DNA of 6,015 nucleotides from Actinomycetota bacterium (GTDB lineage: Bacteria > Actinomycetota > Actinomycetes > Nanopelagicales > Nanopelagicaceae): positions 1-6,015 of the forward strand of contig JAQCAO010000077.1 of assembly GCA_027731885.1 (NCBI GenBank), given 5' to 3'. The notes below the pieces were generated by a model, which was not told the origin of the DNA, ran no database searches, and was given only the letters and a program-made list of their open reading frames with translations. The position numbers were made by a program, and so were the translations under genes. Position 1 is the stretch's first letter; each line of letters starts with the position of its first letter. This document shows, piece after piece, positions 1-5,208 of the stretch.

Positions 1-1017
1 TAATATCGGTTTTACCGGCTCTCCATTTTTTAGGGCAGATTCTTCAGCCGCCTGCATAATTGCCACGACATCACGAGAGCCGCTGGCTTGAATCTGCATT
101 GGCGCGCCAGCAGTTAAGAGTTGATCAAGAGATTTATGGAATGAGTAGGCAGGGGCCGTCACTGGTGGAAGTAATTGCGACGAACCATCAGGATGGTGCA
201 GCGTAATGATGGCGGGGAAATCTGCGACTGCGCCACTTCCAGTTGTATCCCAATCACCAATCAGCGCACCTTTGGTACCCAAGATATAAAACTTTGGTTT
301 GCGCGCTGCTGAAAGATCAGAGTTGATAAAGGTGGCCTGTATCCCATCTTCAAAATTTATATTTACTTGTGCGTGATCCGCATTTGTAATGTGTTTCCAA
401 ACGCGCTTTTGGTTTAAGCCACTGACAAATTCTACTTTATTCGGAATTAGAGCCATTATCTGATCAATGAAGTGACTGCCCCAATCAAATATTGCCCCAC
501 CCGAAACTATTGCATCTGAGTGCCAAAAGTCGCAGGGCTTCGAATATCCGCCAACGAAGCTCTCATAATAGAAGAGATCACCAATATCACCGCGTTGGAT
601 GGCGCTTTCGATCGTAAGAAAATCTTGGTCAAAGCGGCGGTTTTGATACACAACTAAGACGAGATTTTCACTTTTAGCAAGATCCATTAATTCATCACAC
701 TCTTGAGTAGTAAGAGCCATCGGTTTTTCTAATATAACGTGGAGGCCAAGTGAGAGCGCCTTCTTTGCCCAGGTGTAATGGCTATTTGGGGGAGTTGAGA
801 TGATGACGAGATCAATATCATCTGATTCGAGCATCATATTGGCATCGCTAAATGCGATCGCATCTGGTGAGATTTTTAGACCAGCGGCAACGCGATCAGG
901 GTTGGTGTCACATATTGCCGCGATTTCCAGGTGAGCACAGGCAGCAATTGCGGCGCTGTGTTCATCCCCGATCGCACCGTATGCCAACAAGCCAACTGAC
1001 AATTTTTTGCTAGACAA
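1..1017 (-). CDS. Gfo/Idh/MocA-family NAD(P)-dependent oxidoreductase, 3' end cut by window edge
   Basis: My own reverse-strand reading gives 339 uninterrupted codons with no stop before the window edge. The protein reads as a Gfo/Idh/MocA sugar or polyol dehydrogenase, a soluble cytosolic family that oxidises or reduces a hydroxyl carbon with NAD(P). Seen: an N-terminal Rossmann strand with A-Y-G-x-x-G at residues 12-17 (the usual first Gly is Ala), an acidic residue after the second strand (CDTNPDR, 36-42), STPPNSH at 74-80, the family EKP motif at 97-99 with the expected catalytic Lys98, and GGAIFDWGSH at 173-182 bearing the Asp178/His182 pair typical of the active site. SRDVVAIMQAAEESA at 314-328 is the usual C-terminal helix, so probably little is missing. 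The start is TTG at 1017, chosen because GGGAG lies seven bases upstream and no ATG occurs before the upstream stop at 1096-1098. The substrate cannot be told. The family call is secure. Confidence 0.93.
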   Translation of the reverse strand, partial: MSSKKLSVGLLAYGAIGDEHSAAIAACAHLEIAAICDTNPDRVAAGLKISPDAIAFSDANMMLESDDIDLVIISTPPNSHYTWAKKALSLGLHVILEKPMALTTQECDELMDLAKSENLVLVVYQNRRFDQDFLTIESAIQRGDIGDLFYYESFVGGYSKPCDFWHSDAIVSGGAIFDWGSHFIDQIMALIPNKVEFVSGLNQKRVWKHITNADHAQVNINFEDGIQATFINSDLSAARKPKFYILGTKGALIGDWDTTGSGAVADFPAIITLHHPDGSSQLLPPVTAPAYSFHKSLDQLLTAGAPMQIQASGSRDVVAIMQAAEESALKNGEPVKPIL

Positions 1018-1153
1018 TTTTGATCTCCCAATTTGTTGATTAAGCAGCGTAACCTGCTGCAGTCTAGACGGTGCAAGGCAAAGAAGCGCTTTTAATCAAT
1101 AATTCAGAGGAATATACGCACTCTGCAGCTGATATTGCGGGAAAGTCAGATTA
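1018..1153. other. Intergenic gap between two minus-strand genes
   Basis: This 136-bp gap separates the flavin oxidoreductase stop from the Gfo/Idh/MocA start. It holds the Shine-Dalgarno at 1025-1029. On the minus strand there are two possible -10 boxes, TAGACT (1066-1061) and TATATT (1116-1111), neither with a convincing -35. A weak 5-bp hairpin, GCAGC/GCTGC at 1044-1060, would sit in the leader if TAGACT is used. The palindrome GTCTAGAC lies at 1062-1069. I see no terminator with a T-run, so read-through from the upstream gene is possible. Confidence 0.4.
1025..1029 (-). promoter_or_regulatory. Shine-Dalgarno GGGAG that decides the TTG start
   Basis: On the minus strand GGGAG is followed by seven bases (ATCAAAA) and then TTG at 1017-1015. 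This is the only well-placed ribosome-binding site in the region, and it supports an unusual TTG start. It contrasts with the genes in this window that lack any Shine-Dalgarno. Confidence 0.7.
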
Positions 1154-2221
1154 TTAATTTAACGTACGGGCCCTGTCGAGCGAGTGCGGCCACTGGATTA
1201 TTACGCCAAGTTTTTCAGCAGCGTTAAGCGCCCACCGTGGATTGCGCAGCATTGCGCGGGCCAAAAAGACAGCATCGGCTCTGCCTTCGGCGATGATCGC
1301 TTCGGCTTGCTCGGGTTCGGTGATTAGGCCGACGGCTGCGGTGAGAATGTTGGATTCTTTGCGGATGCTTGTCGCAAATGGAACTTGGAAACTTGGTTTG
1401 GCATCTATCTTCGCGTTGTGAATTGCGCCGCCAGATGATGTGTCGATTAAGTCAACGCCGAGTTCTTTGAGTTGTGTGGAAAGTTTTACAGAATCGTTAA
1501 TGTCCCAGCCGCCTTCGGCCCAATCAGATGCTGATAAGCGCACAAAGAGTGGAATCGTTGTGGGGATAGCTGCGCGGATTGCTTTGGTGGCCTCGAGTAA
1601 GAAACGGGTGCGGTTTTCATAACTGCCGCCGTATTCGTCGGTGCGGTGGTTCATTAGTGGTGAGAAGAATTGGTGGAAGAGATAACCGTGGGCGGCGTGG
1701 ATTTCGATAACATCGAAGCCGACCTTTACTGCGCGCATAGCAGCTTGTGCAAATTTTTCAGTCAACTCTTTTATCTCGTTGATAGTTAGCGCACGGGGGG
1801 TTGGGTAACCTGCGAAGGCAGTTGCAGATGAAGATGTTGCTTCCCATCCGCCTTCTTCTGGCGTGGCTATGAGGTGGTCTTCCCACGGGCGCATCGTTGA
1901 TGCTTTGCGACCGGCGTGGGCTAATTGAATTCCAATCTTTACGCCTTGCGAATGTGCGAAGTCGATAACTTCTTTAAAACTATTTGCGTGTGCATCATCT
2001 TCAATAGAAGGGCATCCGATTGAGATGCGACCTTCGGGGATTACGCCAGTTGCTTCAACCATGATTAGGCCAGGTGCGCCGGTGGCGAATGCGCCGAGGT
2101 GAGAGCGATGCCATTGGCCGATGTGGCCGTTAGTTGCTTGGTATTGACACATTGGGGAGACCCAGACGCGGTTTTGGAAAACGGTTTCGCGGATGGTCAG
2201 TGGTGTGAAGAGCGCGCTCAT
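1154..2221 (-). CDS. Old Yellow Enzyme-family NADH:flavin oxidoreductase (YqjM/NamA-like)
   Basis: A 355-residue FMN-dependent TIM-barrel ene-reductase of the YqjM-like class. This family uses NAD(P)H to reduce activated C=C bonds in enals, enones and some xenobiotics, in the cytosol. Seen: SPMCQY at 22-27, with Cys25 and Tyr27 matching the FMN-tuning Cys and active-site Tyr of YqjM; VEATGV..EGRIS at 55-67; IQLAHAGRK at 98-106; the substrate-binding pair His175/His178 in IHAAHGYL; FSPLMNHRTDEYGGSYENR at 186-204; FVRLSA at 226-231; and the phosphate-binding FLARAMLRNP at 319-328. Length is normal for the class. I start at ATG 2221 because family homology begins there and TATGAT lies six bases upstream. 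A TTG at 2263 would add 14 unrelated residues and overlap the promoter. The natural substrate is unknown. No adjacent regulator is visible. Confidence 0.95.
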   Translation of the reverse strand: MSALFTPLTIRETVFQNRVWVSPMCQYQATNGHIGQWHRSHLGAFATGAPGLIMVEATGVIPEGRISIGCPSIEDDAHANSFKEVIDFAHSQGVKIGIQLAHAGRKASTMRPWEDHLIATPEEGGWEATSSSATAFAGYPTPRALTINEIKELTEKFAQAAMRAVKVGFDVIEIHAAHGYLFHQFFSPLMNHRTDEYGGSYENRTRFLLEATKAIRAAIPTTIPLFVRLSASDWAEGGWDINDSVKLSTQLKELGVDLIDTSSGGAIHNAKIDAKPSFQVPFATSIRKESNILTAAVGLITEPEQAEAIIAEGRADAVFLARAMLRNPRWALNAAEKLGVIIQWPHSLDRARTLN

Positions 2222-2300
2222 GTAGTGATCATAAAGGGTTGGCACAAAGAGAAAACCCCGCAAAGGTTCGGCTACGGAGCAGATTCTGATGACTACAGGA
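2218..2300. repeat. Imperfect inverted repeat in the divergent promoter region
   Basis: The arms are 2218-2234 and 2284-2300, pairing at 14 of 17 positions, with a core of TGTAGTGATCA (2221-2231) against TGATGACTACA (2287-2297), 10 of 11 matching. The arms are 49 bp apart. The left arm covers the -10 box and start codon of the flavin oxidoreductase. The right arm lies upstream of the cytochrome b5-like gene. It could be a two-site operator for a repressor, or chance. The sequence does not say which protein would bind. Confidence 0.4.
2228..2233 (-). promoter_or_regulatory. -10 box TATGAT, predicted leaderless promoter of the flavin oxidoreductase
   Basis: TATGAT on the minus strand is followed by six bases (CACTAC) and the ATG at 2221. 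Transcription would therefore begin at or next to the A of the start codon. No Shine-Dalgarno precedes the ATG. There is no good -35 at 16-18 bp spacing, which is common for actinobacterial leaderless promoters. Confidence 0.6.
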
Positions 2301-2330
2301 TTTTCACAGTGATTTTTAGGTAAATTTCAT

Positions 2331-2336
2331 TAGACT
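2331..2336 (+). promoter_or_regulatory. -10 box TAGACT, predicted leaderless promoter of the cytochrome b5-like gene
   Basis: TAGACT is followed by six bases (TCCGCT) and ATG at 2343. No Shine-Dalgarno lies within 20 bases of the start. An alternative -10, TAAATT at 2321-2326, would give a leader of about ten bases. No convincing -35 is seen for either. Confidence 0.5.
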
Positions 2337-2342
2337 TCCGCT

Positions 2343-2927
2343 ATGAAAAAGAGTCTTGCAGTTCTGGTTTTCGCTTTGGTTTTATCAACGGTTTCTGCAC
2401 CGGGTTCATCTGCTGCGGTAAAGGCAGGGGCGGCGTGTAAGAAGGCTGGGAAGACCAGTACTGCAGCTGGCAAGAAGTTTACTTGTGTAAAAAAGAGTGG
2501 CAAGTTGATTTGGAAAAAAGGCGTTAAGGCAAAGAAGCGCGCAAAGCCGAGCACAACGGCGACAACTAAGCCAACAACTAAGCCAACAACTAGTACAAGT
2601 ACTGCACCAAGTGCTGCTGCAACTCCTGCAGCAAAGCCAACTCCTGCAGCAACTCCTGCAGCAAAGCCAACTCCTGCCACAACAGTTGCTGCGGGTTACA
2701 CAATGGCGCAGGTGAGGGCAAATAATGGTCGGGCTAAGTGTTGGACTGTGATTAGCGAAAATGTTTATGATTTAACGGCTTGGATAGGTGATCACCCAGG
2801 TGGAGCAGGTGCAATCGTTTCGCTATGTGGCACTGATGGAACTCAAGGCTTTCTAGCGATGCACCGCAATCAGAGCAAGCCGGAATCGCGCTTGGCTGGC
2901 TATTTATTAGGGCCGTTAGCTAAATAG
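2343..2927 (+). CDS. Secreted cytochrome b5-like haem-binding protein
   Basis: A 194-residue protein in four parts. Residues 1 to about 24 are a signal peptide: Lys-Lys, a hydrophobic core, then a small-residue region near SAPGSSAA. Residues 25-65 are a Lys-rich segment with Cys32 and Cys48 and ending in LIWKKG, resembling a motif I recall from secreted proteins of freshwater Actinobacteria. Residues 66-117 are a Thr/Pro/Ala/Lys linker with tandem repeats. Residues 119-191 are a cytochrome b5-type domain: CWTVISENVYDLTAWI, then DHPGG with His151, and FLAMH with His174, the two expected axial haem ligands. Cys133 and Cys162 flank the haem motif and could form a disulfide outside the cell. The protein is probably exported and either free or wall-associated; no C-terminal anchor is seen. 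Its role could be electron transfer or haem binding; the partner is unknown. Confidence 0.9.
   Translation: MKKSLAVLVFALVLSTVSAPGSSAAVKAGAACKKAGKTSTAAGKKFTCVKKSGKLIWKKGVKAKKRAKPSTTATTKPTTKPTTSTSTAPSAAATPAAKPTPAATPAAKPTPATTVAAGYTMAQVRANNGRAKCWTVISENVYDLTAWIGDHPGGAGAIVSLCGTDGTQGFLAMHRNQSKPESRLAGYLLGPLAK
2562..2585 (+). repeat. Two 12-bp direct repeats encoding TTKP
   Basis: ACAACTAAGCCA occurs twice in direct succession (2562-2573 and 2574-2585), followed by a further ACAACT. The repeats are in frame and encode Thr-Thr-Lys-Pro in the linker of the cytochrome b5-like protein. Confidence 0.85.
2619..2678 (+). repeat. Two 30-bp direct repeats encoding ATPAAKPTPA
   Basis: Copies at 2619-2648 and 2649-2678 match at 29 of 30 bases; the difference is a silent GCA/GCC at the last codon. 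They encode ATPAAKPTPA twice in the linker. The near identity suggests recent duplication, and length variation between strains is likely. Confidence 0.9.
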
Positions 2928-2959
2928 TTCAGAATCTCTCAGCGTTTGTCGGTGGACCG

Positions 2960-2965
2960 TAATAT
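2960..2965 (+). promoter_or_regulatory. Possible -10 box TAATAT upstream of the small membrane protein gene
   Basis: In the 65-bp gap after the cytochrome b5-like gene, TAATAT would place a start near 2972 and give a leader of about 20 bases. AAGGG (2981-2985) in that leader acts as a plausible Shine-Dalgarno seven bases before the ATG at 2993. There is no clear -35. Read-through from the upstream gene is an alternative. Confidence 0.35.
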
Positions 2966-2992
2966 GTTTACCGGTGAGCGAAGGGCGGGAAA

Positions 2993-3391
2993 ATGTTTGA
3001 ACTATTGGCGTTGGTTGCGATTGTCTATTTATTTATCACTCGTAAGAAGCGGGTGCGCAAGGCGCGGGGTATTGATGCTGAATTGCGCGAACTCGTGGAA
3101 AGCACTTATCACTCAGATGCGATGGCTGCTGAGATAAAGGGTTATCTGCTCTCGGTTGTGGCCGATGATCGCGATGGTGCAGAAAAGTTTTCAGATGCGC
3201 GAATTGCACAGGCTCAATATATTTTGGATCGTGCAGGACCCGCGGCCTTTTATTGGATGAGTGAGATCGCAACGCAGTTGGCTGTTTTATCTGCGGCGAA
3301 GATCAATGGGATGGGTACAAATGTTGAAGCAGAACTTGGTTCAGTTGGTATTACACCTGAGGCCGTTGTGCGCGTGGTTGTAAAAGGATAG
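2993..3391 (+). CDS. Small protein with one N-terminal membrane anchor, function unknown
   Basis: I do not recognise this 132-residue protein. Residues 2-16 are a hydrophobic segment (ELLALVAIVYLFI), followed at once by a basic cluster, RKKRVRKARG. By the positive-inside rule this predicts a single-pass anchor with the bulk of the protein in the cytoplasm. The rest is rich in Ala and charged residues and probably helical (LRELVESTYHSDAMAAEIKG, then AEKFSDARIAQAQYILDRAG). It ends in a Gly/Val-rich tail, GITPEAVVRVVVKG. There are no cysteines and no catalytic motif I can name. AAGGG seven bases upstream supports the ATG start. The gene lies 65 bp after the cytochrome b5-like gene on the same strand, so a shared transcript is possible. 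Its stop TAG abuts the stop of the cupin gene on the other strand. Confidence 0.8.
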   Translation: MFELLALVAIVYLFITRKKRVRKARGIDAELRELVESTYHSDAMAAEIKGYLLSVVADDRDGAEKFSDARIAQAQYILDRAGPAAFYWMSEIATQLAVLSAAKINGMGTNVEAELGSVGITPEAVVRVVVKG

Positions 3392-3853
3392 TTACAGATG
3401 GCGGATGAAGGCGGCAACTTCTGGGTTGCTCTTCATCTCTGCTAACTCTTCAGGAGTTGGCAGAGTCGGACGATCGCGTTCTAACTTAACTAGGCAGAGG
3501 AAACCAAAAACTTCGTTGTCGTCGGCGCGGTATTGATGCCAAGCCCAAGATGGAACATAGACCAGGTCGTGAATTGCCAGCGGCAGAACTTCATCGCCAA
3601 CTAAACAGGCGCCCTTGCCTTTAATTGGAATAACCAAGTGCGTGTGCTCGTGCTTTTCAAGAGTTGTGTGGCCACCGGCATCTACTTCGAAGTAGCGGAC
3701 TTCCATGCCGTTCTGGTGATCTTCGCCGAATAAAACGCGACGGGTAACATCTTTGAAAGTGGCGCTGCCATCTTCATCTTTGTAGATGAGCTCTTCAATA
3801 TTGCGCCAACGATGAGGCTCATCTTGGATGACATGGAATTTATTATGGCTCAC
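3392..3853 (-). CDS. Small single-domain cupin protein
   Basis: A 153-residue, probably cytosolic, metal-binding cupin. Seen: cupin motif 1 as GGHTTLEKHEHTH at 60-72, with His68, His70 and possibly His72 as ligands in place of the usual downstream Glu, then IKGKGACLVGDE at 77-88; cupin motif 2 as DLVYVPSWAWHQ at 96-107, with Pro101 and His106. A charged C-terminal tail (RDRPTLPTPEELAEMKSNPE) follows the barrel. Single-domain cupins include dioxygenases, isomerases, lyases and small-molecule sensors, so the fold is clear but the reaction is not. The start is GTG at 3853, because a perfect TATAAT lies six bases upstream. The gene is divergent from the O-acetylhomoserine sulfhydrylase across 44 bp, which hints at a link to sulfur metabolism; that link is inference only. 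Confidence 0.88.
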   Translation of the reverse strand: MSHNKFHVIQDEPHRWRNIEELIYKDEDGSATFKDVTRRVLFGEDHQNGMEVRYFEVDAGGHTTLEKHEHTHLVIPIKGKGACLVGDEVLPLAIHDLVYVPSWAWHQYRADDNEVFGFLCLVKLERDRPTLPTPEELAEMKSNPEVAAFIRHL

Positions 3854-3877
3854 CGAGCGATTATAGCCGTGCTCGGT
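3852..3877. repeat. Perfect 7-bp inverted repeat, candidate operator
   Basis: ACCGAGC (3852-3858) and GCTCGGT (3871-3877) are perfect reverse complements separated by 12 bp. The repeat brackets the TATAAT of the cupin promoter, and its left arm overlaps the cupin start codon. If the mRNA is leaderless, the hairpin cannot form in the transcript, so DNA binding by a dimeric regulator is the more natural reading. The arms are 19 bp apart centre to centre, close to two helical turns. Confidence 0.5.
3860..3865 (-). promoter_or_regulatory. -10 box TATAAT, predicted leaderless promoter of the cupin gene
   Basis: A perfect consensus TATAAT on the minus strand is followed by six bases (CGCTCG) and the GTG start at 3853. 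No Shine-Dalgarno is present. Its -35 position would fall on the -10 region of the divergent sulfhydrylase promoter. Confidence 0.7.
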
Positions 3878-3885
3878 ACCTAGTG

Positions 3886-3891
3886 TTTAAT
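3886..3891 (+). promoter_or_regulatory. -10-like TTTAAT, predicted promoter of the sulfhydrylase operon
   Basis: TTTAAT is followed by six bases (TGGCAT) and ATG at 3898, the same spacing as at the other three leaderless starts. The match is imperfect, since T replaces A at the second position. TAGTGT at 3881-3886 is an alternative and would give a leader of a few bases. No Shine-Dalgarno is present in either case. Confidence 0.45.
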
Positions 3892-3897
3892 TGGCAT

Positions 3898-5208
3898 ATG
3901 AGCGATCGCAAATGGGGCTTTAAAACTAGGGCTCTTCACGCAGGTACCCAGCCTGATCCGCAAACAGGTGCGCGCGCCTTGCCGATTTATCAATCATCAG
4001 CGTTTGTCTTTGAAAATACCGAAGATGCCGGCAATTTATTTGCTCTGCAAAAGTACGGCAATATCTATAGCCGAATTGGCAATCCAACCGTCTCGGCTTT
4101 TGAAGAGAAGATTGCCGCGCTAGAAGGTGGCATCGGTGCGGTTGCAACATCTAGCGGCCAAGCGGCTCAGTTCTTAACTTTTGCAGCACTCGCTGGTGCT
4201 GGCGATCATGTTGTTTCATCTTCTGCCCTATATGGCGGCACTGTTACGCAATTAGATGTGACGCTGCGTCGATTTGGCGTGGATACCACTTTTGTAAAGA
4301 GCGATAAGGCCGAAGATTTTAAAGCTGCGATCACAGATAAAACCAAATTCGTGTATGCTGAAATGATTTCAAATCCCGCATCACAGATCAGCGACATTGA
4401 AGCGCTGGCAAAGGTGGCACACGCTGCTGGTCTGCCGTTGATTATCGATTCAACTGTAGCAACGCCTTACTTGGTGCGCCCAATCGAATATGGCGCAGAT
4501 ATCGTCTTGCACTCTGCGACTAAGTTCTTGGGTGGACACGGCACCACATTGGGTGGGGTAATCGTGGAATCTGGAAAATTTAATTGGGGTAATGGCAAGT
4601 TCCCGACAATGACTGAACCAGTTGCTTCTTATGGCGGAGTTTCTTGGTGGCAGAACTTTGGGGAATTTGGATTCTTGACCAAGCTGCGATCGGAACAACT
4701 GCGCGATATCGGTGCATCGCTGAGCGCGATGTCAGCATTTTTATTGGTGCAAGGAGTCGAAACGCTGCCACAACGTATGCGCGATCACGTCGCCAATGCT
4801 CAGGTTGTTGCGCAGTGGTTAGAAAGTGATCCACGCATAGATTGGGTTAAGTACGCAGGACTTGCCAGCCATCCACACAATGCGCGCGCCAAGAAATATG
4901 TGCCAGAAGGCGCAGGGTCAGTATTTTCATTTGGCGTTAAGGCAAGTGGTGAATTATCTAGCCGCCAAGCCGGTGAAAAGTTTATTAACTCAGTGCAGCT
5001 AGCCAGCCACTTGGCCAACATTGGTGATGTGCGCACCTTGGTTATTCACCCAGCCAGCACCACACATCGCCAGTTAACTGATGAGCAGTTGCTTGAATCT
5101 GGCGTTCCGCAAGATTTGATTCGGATAAGTGTGGGGCTTGAAGATATTGAAGATATTCTTTGGGATCTAGATCAGGCGTTAACGAACGCTTCAGGAAAGT
5201 CACGCTAA
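3898..5208 (+). CDS. metY: O-acetylhomoserine aminocarboxypropyltransferase (O-acetylhomoserine sulfhydrylase)
   Basis: A 436-residue cytosolic PLP enzyme of the Cys/Met metabolism family. It makes homocysteine from O-acetylhomoserine and sulfide, or methionine if methanethiol is the thiol. Seen: the typical N-terminus [11 protein letters not shown] (6-16); the YSRIGNPT phosphate-binding loop (57-64); SSGQAAQ (85-91); SSALYGGT (108-115) with the Tyr that stacks on PLP; Asp184 in [11 protein letters not shown] for the pyridine nitrogen; the Schiff-base Lys209 in [22 protein letters not shown] (384-393); and [12 protein letters not shown] (409-420) with the substrate-carboxylate Arg. Length is standard for this subgroup and longer than cystathionine gamma-synthase. 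I choose ATG 3898, where family homology begins. A GTG at 3883 would lie in the promoter. The stop TAA overlaps the next gene's ATG. Confidence 0.96.
   Translation: MSDRKWGFKTRALHAGTQPDPQTGARALPIYQSSAFVFENTEDAGNLFALQKYGNIYSRIGNPTVSAFEEKIAALEGGIGAVATSSGQAAQFLTFAALAGAGDHVVSSSALYGGTVTQLDVTLRRFGVDTTFVKSDKAEDFKAAITDKTKFVYAEMISNPASQISDIEALAKVAHAAGLPLIIDSTVATPYLVRPIEYGADIVLHSATKFLGGHGTTLGGVIVESGKFNWGNGKFPTMTEPVASYGGVSWWQNFGEFGFLTKLRSEQLRDIGASLSAMSAFLLVQGVETLPQRMRDHVANAQVVAQWLESDPRIDWVKYAGLASHPHNARAKKYVPEGAGSVFSFGVKASGELSSRQAGEKFINSVQLASHLANIGDVRTLVIHPASTTHRQLTDEQLLESGVPQDLIRISVGLEDIEDILWDLDQALTNASGKSR
5193..5199 (+). promoter_or_regulatory. Shine-Dalgarno AGGAAAG inside the end of metY
   Basis: AGGAAAG lies within the last codons of the sulfhydrylase gene, eight bases before the ATG at 5208. 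It fixes the start of the CoA-binding gene, which overlaps the metY stop as TAATG, and suggests translational coupling. Confidence 0.75.

Noticed and set aside
1044..1060. Hairpin GCAGC/GCTGC as a terminator after the flavin oxidoreductase gene
   Set aside because: The stem has only five pairs and no T-run follows on the minus strand; it lies near the downstream gene's ribosome-binding site, far from the upstream stop.
2099..2323. Plus-strand reading frame across the start of the flavin oxidoreductase gene
   Set aside because: It runs antisense to well-conserved Old Yellow Enzyme sequence and through the divergent promoter; the protein shows no recognisable motif.
2562..2678. Direct repeats as a possible CRISPR array
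   Set aside because: The copies are contiguous without spacers, in frame, and encode a Thr/Pro/Ala/Lys linker.
2330..2680. Minus-strand reading frame rich in Gly, Ala and Val opposite the cytochrome b5-like gene
   Set aside because: It is the reverse reading of the repetitive signal-peptide and linker region. Its low-complexity composition follows from the Ala/Thr/Pro codons on the plus strand, and it has no ribosome-binding site or family signature.
1154..2927. Old Yellow Enzyme and cytochrome b5-like protein as one electron-transfer system
   Set aside because: They are divergent, the flavin enzyme has no export signal and the b5 domain is predicted to be secreted, so direct electron transfer is unlikely.
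3854..3897. SAM or other riboswitch upstream of metY
   Set aside because: The gap is only 44 bp, contains a promoter and appears to yield a leaderless mRNA, so there is no room for a riboswitch.
4450..5036. Several minus-strand frames of about 80 codons inside metY
   Set aside because: They lie opposite highly conserved PLP-enzyme sequence, overlap one another and have no family features, so they are shadows.
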